Positions 34,415 to 44,094 are shown, counted from the stretch's first letter. The stretch is 64,000 nt of DNA from Paraburkholderia caffeinilytica (GCF_003368325.1 NZ_CP031467.1:3658001-3722000), one strand, 5' to 3'. A program made the numbers and translations. The notes: generated by a model not told the origin, from the letters alone.

Positions 34415-36220
34415 TCAGGCAGGTTTTTGCTTCGCGAGTTCCTCGTCGCGCAGCGCGCGGCGCAGAATCTTGCCGACGTTGGTTTGCGGCAGCTCGTCGC
34501 GGAACTCGACGAGCTTCGGCACCTTGTACCCCGTGAGGTTCTTGCGGCAGTGGGCGATCACCTGTTCCGCGGTCAGCGACGGATTGCGCTTGACGATGAA
34601 CACCTTCACGCGCTCACCCTGCGCCGCGTCGGGCACGCCGATTGCGGCGACTTCGCGCACGTCCGGAAGCGCCGCGATCACGTCTTCGACTTCGTTTGGA
34701 TAGACGTTGAAGCCCGACACCAGAATCATGTCCTTCTTGCGGTCGATCAGGCGGATGAAGCCGCGCGAATCCATCACGCCGATGTCGCCGGTGGCGAGCC
34801 AGCCGTCGTCGTCGATCACCTTGGCGGTTTCTTCCGGGCGATTCCAGTAGCCTTTCATGACCTGCGGACCCTTCACGCACAGCTCGCCCGCTTCACCGAT
34901 GTTTGCCCACGAGCCGTCGTCTTTCCTGAAGCGGACTTGCGTGGACGGCGCGGGCAAACCGATCGAGCCTTCGAAGTCGCGCAGATTGGTCAGGTCCACC
35001 GGATTCATCGACACGATCGGCGAGCACTCGGTCAGCCCATAGCCTTCGATGATCGGCTTGCCGGTGACCGCCTTGAAGCGATCGGCGACCGACTTCTGCG
35101 TGGCCATGCCACCGGCCATCGCGAGTTTCAGGTTCGAGAAATCGCGCTTGCAGAACTCCTCGTTGTCGAGGAACGCGTTGTAGAGCGTATTGACCGCTGT
35201 GATACCGGTAAATTTCTCGTGACGGATGATCATCATCACGCGCTTCATGTCGCGCGGATTGGCAATCAGGATGTTGCGTCCGCCGAGGCCCATGAAGATC
35301 AGCGCGTTCACCGTCAGCGAATAGATGTGATAGAGCGGCAACGGCGTGAGCACCGTTTCGATGTCGCCGCTCAACTGCCCCTCGGACCAGACCTTCGCCT
35401 GCAGCAGGTTGGCGATGATGTTCCTGTGCGTGAGCATCGCGCCTTTGGCCACGCCCGTGGTGCCGCCGGTATATTGCAGGAAGGCGATGTCGTTGTGCGT
35501 GGGGCGCACGGGCGTCAGCGGCCGCGTGTAACCGGTCGAGAGCGCATCGAGCAGCGGCACCGCTTTCGGCAGGTTGTATGCCGGCACCATCTTCTTCACA
35601 TGGCGCAGCATGAAGTTCAGCAGACGGCCCTTCAGATTCAGGCCGTCGGCGAGCAGATCGCCGAGACCGGTCACGATGACGTTCTGTATTTTGGTGCCGG
35701 GCAGCGCGTCTTCGACGGTCTTCGCGAAGTTCTCGAACACGATGATGGTTTGCGCGCCGCTGTCCTTCAGCTGGTGCGCGAGCTCGCGCACCGTGTAGAG
35801 CGGGTTCACGTTGACTACCACGCCGCCTGCCTTGAGCACGCCGAACAGCGACACCGGATACTGGAACGTATTCGGCAGCATGATCGCGACACGCTCGCCG
35901 GGCTTCACACCGATGCTTTGCAGGTACGCGGCGAACGCGGCCGCCTTGCGGCCAAGCTCGCCATACGTCATGTTCGCGCCGACGCTCACATACGCGACGC
36001 GCTCGCGAAACTGCGCGATGCATTCGTCGAAGAACTGCACGACCGACTCGTACTGGTTGACGTCGATTTCATGCGGCACGTTCGCGGGATACGAGGTGTA
36101 CCAGATGCCGTCGGTGTTGGGCGCGCGATTCGCCGCCTGACTGGGCGCCGGGTCCGCCGCGTTCGCGAGCGGCGTGGCTCCGGCGGTGGGCGAGAGCGGG
36201 ACTTGCGTGGGTTGGGTCAT
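34415..36220 (-). CDS. fadD: long-chain fatty acid-CoA ligase
   Basis: Activates free fatty acids to acyl-CoA for beta-oxidation. The 601-residue AMP-binding protein has the P-loop-like YTGGTTGVAKGAMLTHRN, the FadD-type NVNPLYTVRELAHQLKDSGAQ, GYGLTECSPIVSMNP, WLATGDIGVMDSRGFIRLIDRKKDMILVSGFNVYPNEVEDV and the C-terminal LPQTNVGKILRRALRDEE with the catalytic lysine. An N-terminal ~55-residue extension rich in Ala/Pro is present. AGGAGACG precedes the ATG. It is the next gene after fadI on the minus strand. Confidence 0.93.
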   Translation of the reverse strand: MTQPTQVPLSPTAGATPLANAADPAPSQAANRAPNTDGIWYTSYPANVPHEIDVNQYESVVQFFDECIAQFRERVAYVSVGANMTYGELGRKAAAFAAYLQSIGVKPGERVAIMLPNTFQYPVSLFGVLKAGGVVVNVNPLYTVRELAHQLKDSGAQTIIVFENFAKTVEDALPGTKIQNVIVTGLGDLLADGLNLKGRLLNFMLRHVKKMVPAYNLPKAVPLLDALSTGYTRPLTPVRPTHNDIAFLQYTGGTTGVAKGAMLTHRNIIANLLQAKVWSEGQLSGDIETVLTPLPLYHIYSLTVNALIFMGLGGRNILIANPRDMKRVMMIIRHEKFTGITAVNTLYNAFLDNEEFCKRDFSNLKLAMAGGMATQKSVADRFKAVTGKPIIEGYGLTECSPIVSMNPVDLTNLRDFEGSIGLPAPSTQVRFRKDDGSWANIGEAGELCVKGPQVMKGYWNRPEETAKVIDDDGWLATGDIGVMDSRGFIRLIDRKKDMILVSGFNVYPNEVEDVIAALPDVREVAAIGVPDAAQGERVKVFIVKRNPSLTAEQVIAHCRKNLTGYKVPKLVEFRDELPQTNVGKILRRALRDEELAKQKPA

Positions 36221-36265
36221 CGGTCGTCTCCTGAAGCAGTCGCTTCGTCGGTTTATATGTTGGTC

Positions 36266-37567
36266 TCAGCGTTCCAGAATCGCCACCACGCCCTGGCCGC
36301 CCGCCGCGCAGATCGAGATCAGCCCGCGCGCGGTGCCGGCCGGCTTGTCGAGTTGCGCGAGCATTTTCGCGAGTCCGGCGACGATGCGGCCACCCGTGGC
36401 GGCAAACGGATGGCCGGTGGCGAGCGAGCTGCCGTTCACATTCAATCTGGCCCGGTCGATCGTGCCGAGCGGCCCGGGCAAACCGAGCTGCGTGCGGCAA
36501 TATTCGTCATCCTGCCATGCCGCGAGCGTACACAACACCTGCGCGGCGAAGGCTTCGTGAATTTCGTATAGATCGAAGTCCTGCAAGGCGAGTCCGGCGC
36601 GGGCCAGCATGCGCGGCACGGCGTAGGCGGGCGCCATCAGCAGGCCTTCCTTCCTGTCGAAAAAATCGACGGCGGCGGTTTCGGACCAGCTTAGATACGC
36701 CAGCACAGGCAGGCCATGTTCGGCCGCCCATTCTTCGCTTGCGAGCAGCACGGCGGAGGCGCCGTCCGTCAGCGGTGTCGAATTGCCCGCGGTCAGCGTG
36801 CCCGCGTCGCGATCGAATACCGGCTTCAGGCTGGAAAGCTTCTCGAGCGTCAGGTCGGAACGCAGGTTGTTGTCGCGTGCAAGGCCACGGTACGGCGTCA
36901 TCAGATCGTTGACGAAGCCGCGTGCATACGCCTCGGTGAGCTTGCGATGACTGTCGTAGGCGAGCACGTCCTGCGCTTCGCGCGAGATGTTCCAGCGTTT
37001 GGCCATCAGCTCGCAATGCTCGCCCATCGAAAGCCCGGTGCGAGGCTCGCCGTTGCGCGGCAAGAGTGGCTTGAAAAACATGCCCGGCCGCAATTTGCTC
37101 AGCGCGCTGACCCGTTGGCCGGTGCTCCTGCCGCGATTTGCTTCGAGCAATATCTTGCGCATGCGCTCGTTGACGCCGATCGGTGCGTCGGACGTCGTAT
37201 CGACGCCGCCCGCGATGCCCACTTCGATCTGCCCAAGCGCGATCTTGTTGGCGACCAGAATGGCCGCTTCCAGCCCGGTGCCGCAGGCCTGCTGCACGTC
37301 GTAGGCGGGTGTTTCTTTCGCGAGCGTGGTGGACAGCACGGATTCACGCGTCAGGTTGAAATCGCGCGAATGCTTGATGACGGCGCCGGCCGCCACTTCG
37401 CCAAGACGTTCGCCGTGCAGGTCGTAACGGTCGATCAGGCCTTGCAGCGTGAAGGTCAGCATGTCCTGATTCGACGCGGTCGCGTAAGCGGTGTTCGAGC
37501 GGGCAAACGGAATCCGGTTGCCGCCGATGATGGCGACGCGGCGCACGGCGGGCAGCGGGTTGGACAT
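36266..37567 (-). CDS. fadI: FadI-type 3-ketoacyl-CoA thiolase
   Basis: Catalyses the thiolytic last step of beta-oxidation. The 433-residue product carries the acyl-binding Cys95 in VQQACGTGLEAAILVANK, the EIHEAFAAQVLC motif with the active-site His, NVNGSSLATGHPFAATGGR and a C-terminal ISICAAGGQGVVAILE with the second Cys. It fits the FadI/acetyl-CoA acetyltransferase branch rather than FadA in its length. It lies 45 bases upstream of fadD on the same strand, so the two are probably co-transcribed. No FadJ-type multifunctional partner is present; the separate FabG-like and MaoC-like proteins could supply those steps. Confidence 0.9.
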   Translation of the reverse strand: MSNPLPAVRRVAIIGGNRIPFARSNTAYATASNQDMLTFTLQGLIDRYDLHGERLGEVAAGAVIKHSRDFNLTRESVLSTTLAKETPAYDVQQACGTGLEAAILVANKIALGQIEVGIAGGVDTTSDAPIGVNERMRKILLEANRGRSTGQRVSALSKLRPGMFFKPLLPRNGEPRTGLSMGEHCELMAKRWNISREAQDVLAYDSHRKLTEAYARGFVNDLMTPYRGLARDNNLRSDLTLEKLSSLKPVFDRDAGTLTAGNSTPLTDGASAVLLASEEWAAEHGLPVLAYLSWSETAAVDFFDRKEGLLMAPAYAVPRMLARAGLALQDFDLYEIHEAFAAQVLCTLAAWQDDEYCRTQLGLPGPLGTIDRARLNVNGSSLATGHPFAATGGRIVAGLAKMLAQLDKPAGTARGLISICAAGGQGVVAILER

Positions 37568-37737
37568 GCTTGGCTCCTTTGGGGCGTTCCCTGGTTATTG
37601 AATGGCGCGAACGGTGCGAATGGCGCGAGCGGCAAGCAAGGCTCCCTTGCGTTGGTGTGCGTGCAAGCTCAGCAGCGATTTGCAGGCGGCTTCAATGCCT
37701 CGCAGTGACAAAACCCATGCGCTGTCCTGTGCGTGCC

Positions 37738-38658
37738 TCATAGCAACTTCCACTGCATACGGCCGCGCAAATGCGGTTTTTCTCCGGCAATGTCGCGTAC
37801 CTCGATGTCGCGCTCGATCAGCGAAGGCGATGCGCTCCACAGCGTCGCCTCGCCCGGCAGCAGCATCGGCAATTTGAATTCGGCGCTCAACGTCGCTTCG
37901 GCTAGCGGTTTCGGCGGTTGCAGGGCGGCAGCGGCGCGCGCCAGCGTCCACATGCCATGTGCAATCGCACGCGGAAAGCCGAATGCTTTCGCCGACAGCG
38001 CGGTCAGATGAATCGGGTTGTAGTCGCCGGACACGCTCGCGTAGTCGCGGCCCAGTTGCGGCGCCAGTTGCCAGCGCGAGATGCGTTCCAGCGCGTCATG
38101 CCCGAGTTCCAGCGGATCGAGCGAGCTGCCGCTCGCCGGCACGCCGCGTTTCAGATAGACACTGTCGCCGTCCCACACCGCTTCGCCGCGGCGGTACATG
38201 CGGGTGTGCAGCACGAACGCCTGGCCTTTGTCATGACGCAGCAGCGCGCCGAATTCGACCTCGACGCGCAGCATGTCCTTGTAAGCGAGCGGCCGGCGCA
38301 GCCGCACGTGGTTCGCCAGATGCACGAGACCGAGCGCCGGCCAGGGAAACGCCGGGTCGGTCAGCATCAGCAGATGCACCGGGAACGCCAGCAGATGCGG
38401 ATACGTGAGCGGCACGCCGTGCTCGGGGATGAAGCCGCAAACCCGCGAATAACGCCAGATCGGCCCGGGGTCGAGGGCCACGGCAGGGCGCACGAGCCGC
38501 AACGCCGGCAGGTGGGTGTCGCGCCCGCGTTTGACGATGCCGGACAACGCACGCGCATACAGCTTCGCCGGCGCGGGCAACTGCTCGATGACGACGGTCT
38601 TCGGACGGGCCGCGCTTGCAGCGTAACCGCTCCGGAACGGATCACCCGGTTCACGCAT
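37738..38658 (-). CDS. MaoC-like (R)-specific enoyl-CoA hydratase
   Basis: A 306-residue protein with a C-terminal hot-dog MaoC domain whose SGDYNPIHLTALSAKAFGFPRAIAHGMW holds the hydratase 2 catalytic pair Asp212 and His217. The N-terminal half (IPEHGVPLTYPHLLAFPVHLLMLTDPAFPWPALGLVHLANHVRLRRPL) resembles a second, degenerate hot-dog half. It hydrates trans-2-enoyl-CoA. The ATG at 38658 lies 2 bases after the fabG stop (GGAGCGTGACCATG), so translation is coupled. A much longer open frame upstream is a shadow of the reductase gene. Confidence 0.87.
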   Translation of the reverse strand: MREPGDPFRSGYAASAARPKTVVIEQLPAPAKLYARALSGIVKRGRDTHLPALRLVRPAVALDPGPIWRYSRVCGFIPEHGVPLTYPHLLAFPVHLLMLTDPAFPWPALGLVHLANHVRLRRPLAYKDMLRVEVEFGALLRHDKGQAFVLHTRMYRRGEAVWDGDSVYLKRGVPASGSSLDPLELGHDALERISRWQLAPQLGRDYASVSGDYNPIHLTALSAKAFGFPRAIAHGMWTLARAAAALQPPKPLAEATLSAEFKLPMLLPGEATLWSASPSLIERDIEVRDIAGEKPHLRGRMQWKLL

Positions 38659-38660
38659 GG

Positions 38661-40073
38661 TCACGCTCCAATCAGGCTTTGCCCGCACACGCGCACGATC
38701 TGGCCGCTCACGCCCGCCGATCCCGGATGGGCGAGCCACGCGATGGTTTGGGCGACATCCACCGGCTGGCCGCCCTGGCTCATCGAATTCATCCGGCGGC
38801 CCGCCTCGCGGATGGTCAGCGGAATCTTCGCGGTCATCTGCGTTTCGATAAAGCCGGGCGCGACCGCGTTGATCGTGATGCCGCGGGCGCGCAGATGCGG
38901 CGCCATGCTTTGCACGCGGCCGATCACGCCAGCTTTGGACGTCGCGTAATTGGTCTGGCCGGGATTGCCGGCAATGCCGCTGATCGACGACACGCCGATG
39001 ATGCGGCCGCCGTCGCGCAGAATGCCCGCCGCGAGCAAGGCGTCGTCGATCCGTTCCTGCGCGGACAGGTTGATGTCGATGACGCTTTGCCACGCGGCAT
39101 CGGTCATCTTCGCGATGGTTTTGTCCTTCGTGATGCCGGCGTTGTGCACGACGATATCCACGCCCTGTTCGTCGAGCGCCGCCGCGATCTGCGCGGGCGC
39201 TTCGGGCGCGGCGATATCGAAGGCGAGGGCGGTGCCGTTCAGCTGGCGCATCGTCGAATCGAGCGCGTCGCGCGCCGACGGAATGTCGATGCCGATCACG
39301 TGCGCGCCTTGCGCGGCGAGCACGCTCGCGATCGATGCGCCGATGCCGCGCGCCGCGCCGGTGACCACGGCACGCCGGCCCGCGAGCGGCTGATTCCAGT
39401 CGAACGCCGGAGAGGCAGCGGCGCCGGCGCGTATGCCGATGCGCACGACCTGGCCCGACACATACGCGGAACGCGGCGAGAGGAAGAATCGGAAGGTCGC
39501 CTCGATGCCGTTCTCGGCACCTTGCTCCACGTAGACGAGATTCGCGGTAATGCCGCGCCGCGCTTCCTTGCCGAGCGAACGCGTGAGGCCTTCGAGCGCG
39601 CGCTGCGCGGTCCATTGGCGCGGACTCGCGCAGGCTTCGGGCGGCCGCCCCAGCACGACGATGCGGCCGCACTTGCCGAGCGAGCGCAACGTGTCGTGGA
39701 AGAATCCGTGTAAGGGTTCGAGCTGGCTGCTGTCCTCGATACCGCTCGCATCGAACAGCAGGGCGCCGAGCTTGCCTTGCGAGCCGGACTCCGCCGCCTC
39801 GAAACGGCCCGTCAGCAAACCATGGCGATTGGCGAGCGGCACCCACAGCCCGGCGCTTTCATGCGCCACGCTGGTCATGCCGATGCTCGTCACGAGATTC
39901 GCGAGCGCGTCGAGCAGATGCGGTTCGCGGCCCGCGCCGATCGCGATCAGCCCGTCGAACTCGGGCCGGTCCGCACGATAGCGCTGCAGCACCTCGGGCT
40001 TCGGCAAGCCCAACGAGCGCGCGAGGCGTGCGCCGAATGGCGAGTTGACGAAGTTCAGATAAGAGTCGTTCAT
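38661..40073 (-). CDS. fabG: two-domain FabG-like 3-oxoacyl reductase
   Basis: A 470-residue SDR protein. The C-terminal ~240 residues are a complete FabG-type domain: TGAARGIG (238-245) for NAD(P), NAG (311-313), and the catalytic triad Ser363, Tyr376 and Lys380 in SSISGIAGNPGQTNYATSKAG. The N-terminal ~220 residues are a degenerate flavodoxin/Rossmann-like domain, as in the large FabG4 proteins of mycobacteria. It likely interconverts 3-hydroxyacyl- and 3-oxoacyl-CoA with the MaoC hydratase that follows. The ATG at 40073 is used because MNDSYLNFVNSPFG matches related proteins. Confidence 0.9.
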   Translation of the reverse strand: MNDSYLNFVNSPFGARLARSLGLPKPEVLQRYRADRPEFDGLIAIGAGREPHLLDALANLVTSIGMTSVAHESAGLWVPLANRHGLLTGRFEAAESGSQGKLGALLFDASGIEDSSQLEPLHGFFHDTLRSLGKCGRIVVLGRPPEACASPRQWTAQRALEGLTRSLGKEARRGITANLVYVEQGAENGIEATFRFFLSPRSAYVSGQVVRIGIRAGAAASPAFDWNQPLAGRRAVVTGAARGIGASIASVLAAQGAHVIGIDIPSARDALDSTMRQLNGTALAFDIAAPEAPAQIAAALDEQGVDIVVHNAGITKDKTIAKMTDAAWQSVIDINLSAQERIDDALLAAGILRDGGRIIGVSSISGIAGNPGQTNYATSKAGVIGRVQSMAPHLRARGITINAVAPGFIETQMTAKIPLTIREAGRRMNSMSQGGQPVDVAQTIAWLAHPGSAGVSGQIVRVCGQSLIGA

Positions 40074-40196
40074 ATTATTCGTTGCTCCGCTGGCCACGCT
40101 CGAAGGAAGTCCCGCTGGGGGACGTCGGACGTGTGTCAGTGTGCACCTAGTTCGGGGCATCCGGGAGAGCCCCGCCTGGAAGTTTTTTCAAGGTGC

Positions 40197-42695
40197 TCAG
40201 ACCGCGAGCTCCAGCGCTTTTTCGAGCGCATCCTTGCGCTTTTGCAAATTGGCGAGCATATCGAAGTCGGCGGGGAAGTCGTCGACCTTGACGACTTCTC
40301 CGCCATATCGTGCGTAGTCGTCGAGCACGCGGCGATCGTCGACATCGATCAGGCCTTTCCGTTGCGCCGTTTCGGTCCACTCGGCCAGTTGCGGCAGGCT
40401 TTGCGGCATCGGTTCGAGCAGGCCTTGCTTGACCGCGTCGCGCAGTTTCAGGTCGATCTGCGCGAAGCGCGGGTTCAGCTCGAATATGAGCTCGCCGTAG
40501 CCGAGCGCGTCGACGTCCGGATGCGGCACGTACGAGTCGGACACGAGGCGGTTGCGTGCCGCGCCCGGCGTTTGCATCAGCTCCGCGATCTCGCTGCCGA
40601 GGTGATCGGACGGCTCGCGATGCGGCAGACCGAATGGGAATGCCAGCGCGCGCACGAGACCCGCGGCGAGGCGGTTCGGGTAGTTCGCGAGCACACCGTC
40701 GAGCGCCTGTTGTGCCTTGTACAGCGAATCTTCGACGCCCCAGCGCACCAGCGGCAGATCGTCTTCCTGGCGGCCTTCGTCCTCGAAACGTTTGAGCGTC
40801 GCGGAGATCAGGTAGAGCTGCGAGAGCACATCGCCCAGACGCCCGGAAATGCGTTCACGCCGCTTCAGATCGCCGCCGAGCACGAGCATGGAGACGTCCG
40901 CGAGCAAGGCGAAAGCCGTCGAGATGCGCGTGGCCGCGCGGTAGTACGGCACTAGCGGCGCATACGCGGTGCGCGGCCTGGCGATAAACGCGCCGCCCGT
41001 GACGCCATAAACGAAACTGCGCACCACGTTGGAGAGCGTGAAGCTGACGTGGCCGAAGAAGGCCGCGTCGAAATCGCGTAGCGCCTTGCGGCGATCCGTT
41101 TCGCGCGTGGCCTCCATTTCCTTTAGCACATACGGATGACAGCGAATCGCTCCCTGCCCGAAGATGATCAGGCAGCGCGTGAGAATGTTCGCGCCTTCCA
41201 CGGTGATCGCAATCGGCACCTGCTGATAGGCACGCGCGAGAAAGTTCGACGGCCCCATGCAGATGCCCTTGCCGGCGGCCACATCCATGCCGTCGTTGAT
41301 GACCATGCGGGCGCGCTCGGTGATGTGATACTTCGCGATCGCCGAAATCACCGACGGTTTTTCGCCGAGGTCCACCGCATGCGCGGACAGTCGGCGCGCG
41401 GCGTCCATCACGTAGAGATTGCCGCCCATGCGGCCGAGCGCTTCCTGCACGCCCTCGAACTTGCCGACGGCGGTGCGGAACTGGCGGCGAACCGCGGCGT
41501 AGGCGCCGGTGCCGCGCACGGCGATCTTCGCCATTCCCACATTCGACGACGGCAGCGAAATCGCGCGGCCCGCCGCGAGACACTCCATCAGCATGCGCCA
41601 GCCGTTGCCGACTTGCGCGCGGCCGCCGATCACCCAGTCGAGTGGAATGAAGACGTCCTTGCCCGAGTTCGGACCGTTCTGAAACACCGCGTTCAGCGGC
41701 CAGTGACGGCGGCCGATGTTGACGCCCGGATGGTCGGTTGGAATCAGCGCGCAGGTGATGCCGGGCTCCTCCTCCGAGCCGAGCAGATGATCCGGATCGA
41801 GCGCGCGGAATGCGAGGCCGAGCACAGTCGCGATCGGCCCGAGCGTGATATAGCGCTTGTCCCATGTGACGCGAAAACCCAGCGTCTCGCGGCCCTCGAA
41901 GGTGCCCTTGCAGACGATGCCGATGTCGGGAATCGCGGCCGCATCGGAGCCGGCGTAAGGGCTCGTCAACGCGAAGCAGGGGATATCTTCGCCGCGAGCG
42001 AGGCGCGGCAGATAGTGGTTCTTCTGCTCTTCGGTGCCGTAGTGCATCAGCAGCTCGGCCGGGCCGAGCGAGTTCGGCACCATCACCGAAACGGCGGCGG
42101 CCGAGCAGCGCGTGGAGAGCTTCATGATGACCTGCGAGTGCGCGTAAGCGGAGAACTGCTTGCCGCCGTACTGCTTCGGAATGATCATGCCGAGAAAGCC
42201 GCGCTCCTTGATGTACTGCCAGGTTTCCGGCGACAGGTCCTGCCACACCATGGTGGTTTCCCAGTCGTTCGCGAGATCGCACAGATGCTCGCATTCGACA
42301 TCGAGAAACGCCTGTTCCTCGGCGGAGAGCGTGGCTGGACCGTAGCCTAGCAGCGTGTCCCAATGCGGGCGCCCGGAGAACAGTTCGGTGTCCCACCAGA
42401 CGGTGCCGGCTTCGATCGCATCGCGCTCGGTCGGCGACATCTCCGGCAGGATCTTGCGGAAACTGTCGAGCACCGGTTTCGTGAGCCACGCACGGCGCAG
42501 CGGTTTGATCGCGAGGACGAGGGCCGGGAGGACGAAGACGATCGCGAGCGCCGTCGTCGCCACCGGACCCGCAGCTCCGCTGACATGCGCGGCTGCCACC
42601 CAGACGATCATGAAGGCAAGCCACCATGAGGCGCGCGCCTGAACATGGACGAGCGCGAGAGCGGCAATGACGAGCACTGGGATGAACCACGGCAT
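40197..42695 (-). CDS. fadE: acyl-CoA dehydrogenase FadE
   Basis: An 832-residue FadE-type enzyme for the first oxidation of beta-oxidation. An N-terminal membrane segment (MPWFIPVLVIAALALVHVQ... WLAFMIVWVAAAHVSGAAG) is followed by the acyl-CoA dehydrogenase fold (GAFF region LARGEDIPCFALTSPYAGSDAA, WDKRYITLGPIATVLGLAFRALDP, GKDVFIPLDWVIGG, IAITVEGANILTRCLIIFGQGAIRCHPYVL) and a DUF1974-type C-terminal region (KRRERISGRLGDVLSQLYLISATLKRFEDEG). A very strong SD (AGGAGG) precedes the ATG. It lies upstream of fabG on the minus strand, with 123 bases between. Confidence 0.95.
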   Translation of the reverse strand: MPWFIPVLVIAALALVHVQARASWWLAFMIVWVAAAHVSGAAGPVATTALAIVFVLPALVLAIKPLRRAWLTKPVLDSFRKILPEMSPTERDAIEAGTVWWDTELFSGRPHWDTLLGYGPATLSAEEQAFLDVECEHLCDLANDWETTMVWQDLSPETWQYIKERGFLGMIIPKQYGGKQFSAYAHSQVIMKLSTRCSAAAVSVMVPNSLGPAELLMHYGTEEQKNHYLPRLARGEDIPCFALTSPYAGSDAAAIPDIGIVCKGTFEGRETLGFRVTWDKRYITLGPIATVLGLAFRALDPDHLLGSEEEPGITCALIPTDHPGVNIGRRHWPLNAVFQNGPNSGKDVFIPLDWVIGGRAQVGNGWRMLMECLAAGRAISLPSSNVGMAKIAVRGTGAYAAVRRQFRTAVGKFEGVQEALGRMGGNLYVMDAARRLSAHAVDLGEKPSVISAIAKYHITERARMVINDGMDVAAGKGICMGPSNFLARAYQQVPIAITVEGANILTRCLIIFGQGAIRCHPYVLKEMEATRETDRRKALRDFDAAFFGHVSFTLSNVVRSFVYGVTGGAFIARPRTAYAPLVPYYRAATRISTAFALLADVSMLVLGGDLKRRERISGRLGDVLSQLYLISATLKRFEDEGRQEDDLPLVRWGVEDSLYKAQQALDGVLANYPNRLAAGLVRALAFPFGLPHREPSDHLGSEIAELMQTPGAARNRLVSDSYVPHPDVDALGYGELIFELNPRFAQIDLKLRDAVKQGLLEPMPQSLPQLAEWTETAQRKGLIDVDDRRVLDDYARYGGEVVKVDDFPADFDMLANLQKRKDALEKALELAV

Positions 42696-43034
42696 GACGT
42701 TTCCTCCTGTTTCGACGGTGCGTGCGAACGCATCCACGGGTCGCGGACGGCTCGCGTTCTATTGGTCTTCTAACTGGCGGTGTTGCTGCCGCGTCACGCG
42801 TTCGAGGTGCCTTGACGTCGCCTTTGGCGGCGCTTTAGCCGCTTTTTCAGCGTGCTTGTCAGGCGCTCGCGAGCAAGCTTTCGAGTCGTGCCTGCTTCGC
42901 TTTTCATGTCGTCTCTATAGTTCGACAGCGTGACGTTGCTTAGGTGCGGGACTTAGACGTGCTGCTCAGGTAGGCGGTATTCGCGATTGTTTGCGCGCGG
43001 ACGGTCGACGGCAGCGCCGCCCGCGCCATCCGGT
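42696..43034. other. 339-bp gap between the TetR gene and fadE
   Basis: No gene is seen. Because both flanking genes are on the minus strand, this gap most likely holds the promoter and operator of the fadE operon. No copy of the TCAAAT-N4-ATTTGA palindrome found upstream of the regulator was seen here. Confidence 0.55.
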
Positions 43035-43904
43035 TCAAGCCGTGCCGTGCAGCGCGGGCTGAAACGCACTCGCCTCAACACTGCCACCGTGCTGTTCACC
43101 GTCCTCCGAAGCCGATGGCGCCGACGGGTCAAGCCCGCATGACACCGGCTGCGCACCCGTAGCCGGGTCCGCGCCTTCCGTCTGGCTTTCCGGGCCGCCT
43201 TCGGTGGCGTCGCCCAGCACGGCGGCGAACGTGGCCAGTTGCGAGCCGTCGGGCAAGGGCGCTTTCAGCGCCGCTACCATCAGCGAGGCGAGACGTGCGA
43301 TCAGTTGCAGGTCGTTCATCGACTTGCCCTGCGAGAACTCCGAAATCAGGCTGTCGGTATCGGTGCCGGCCAGCACCCCGGATAGCGCGCCGATCGCGAA
43401 GTGCAGACGCCAGCCGAGCTCTTCACGCGGAAGATGCGGCAGCGCGCGCTGGAACGCATCGAAAAAGCGCACCGCCACGGACTCGTAATGCGCATTCAGA
43501 AAGTCGCGAATAAACGACGACGGATCCGTATAAGCGCGCCCCAGCAGACGCAAAAACGCCTTGCCGCCGACGCGCGGATCGCGCGACAGCCGCAGCGCCG
43601 GAATGAACATGGCGCCGAGCACGTGCTCGCAGGTCAGACGCGCGCCGAGCATTTCGTCGAAGCGGTCGAGCAGCTTGAGCCGCTCCTGGTTGAGCCGGTC
43701 GAGCCGGCGCGACAGCATCGAATGAATCAGCGATTCCTTGCTGCCGAAGTGATAGTTGACTGCCGCGAGATTCACTTCGGCACGCGAAGTAATCTGACGC
43801 AGGGACATGGCCTCGTAGCCGCATTCGATAAAGAGCCCTTCGGCGGCGTCGAGGATGCGGGACTTCGTGTCGCCGGCATGCCGGCCTGTTGTGCGAACTG
43901 CCAT
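43035..43904 (-). CDS. TetR/AcrR-family regulator of the fad cluster
   Basis: A 289-residue regulator. The HTH is at residues ~15-60: TKSRILDAAEGLFIECGYEAMSLRQITSRAEVNLAAVNYHFGSKESLI, the canonical TetR form. The long C-terminal domain (LIHSMLSRRLDRLNQERLKLLDRFDEMLG... FIRDFLNAHYESVAVRFFDAFQRALPHLPREELGWRLHFAIG) is of the PsrA/FadR kind seen with acyl-CoA dehydrogenases. The last ~60 residues are Gly/Ser/Pro-rich and probably disordered. ATG 43904 has GGGAG upstream. Adjacent to fadE, it likely represses fad genes until an acyl-CoA is bound; the ligand is inferred. Confidence 0.87.
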   Translation of the reverse strand: MAVRTTGRHAGDTKSRILDAAEGLFIECGYEAMSLRQITSRAEVNLAAVNYHFGSKESLIHSMLSRRLDRLNQERLKLLDRFDEMLGARLTCEHVLGAMFIPALRLSRDPRVGGKAFLRLLGRAYTDPSSFIRDFLNAHYESVAVRFFDAFQRALPHLPREELGWRLHFAIGALSGVLAGTDTDSLISEFSQGKSMNDLQLIARLASLMVAALKAPLPDGSQLATFAAVLGDATEGGPESQTEGADPATGAQPVSCGLDPSAPSASEDGEQHGGSVEASAFQPALHGTA

Positions 43905-43949
43905 TTTGCGTCTCCCAGTTGCCGGGCATCCGGCCCGCAAACAAGCGAT

Positions 43950-43965
43950 TCAAATGACTATTTGA
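43950..43965. promoter_or_regulatory. palindrome upstream of the TetR gene, candidate operator
   Basis: TCAAAT-GACT-ATTTGA is a perfect 6-bp-arm palindrome 46 bases before the TetR gene start. Its form recalls the PsrA-type box (CAAAC-N4-GTTTG) bound by fatty-acid-responsive TetR proteins. It is AT-rich against a GC-rich background, supporting selection. Autoregulation is inferred. Confidence 0.55.
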
Positions 43966-44094
43966 AACAGCCGTTTTTTTCAGGATAAGTAAGGACGGGG
44001 ATTGCGATCAAGGGCTCGGTGTGGACTAACTCCTCTAGAAGACCTGACGAAGGTCCGTCTTTCCAATGCGCGCGGGTTCGTCAAACCGCGCGGA

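Noticed and set aside
34427..36571. A 714-residue open frame opposite fadD/fadI
   Set aside because: It is antisense to secure fadD and fadI genes. Its composition (His/Arg/Asp-rich) is typical of GC-rich shadow frames.
37738..39846. A single long protein upstream of the MaoC gene
   Set aside because: Only the part from 38658 is MaoC-like; the remainder overlaps the reductase gene in another frame.
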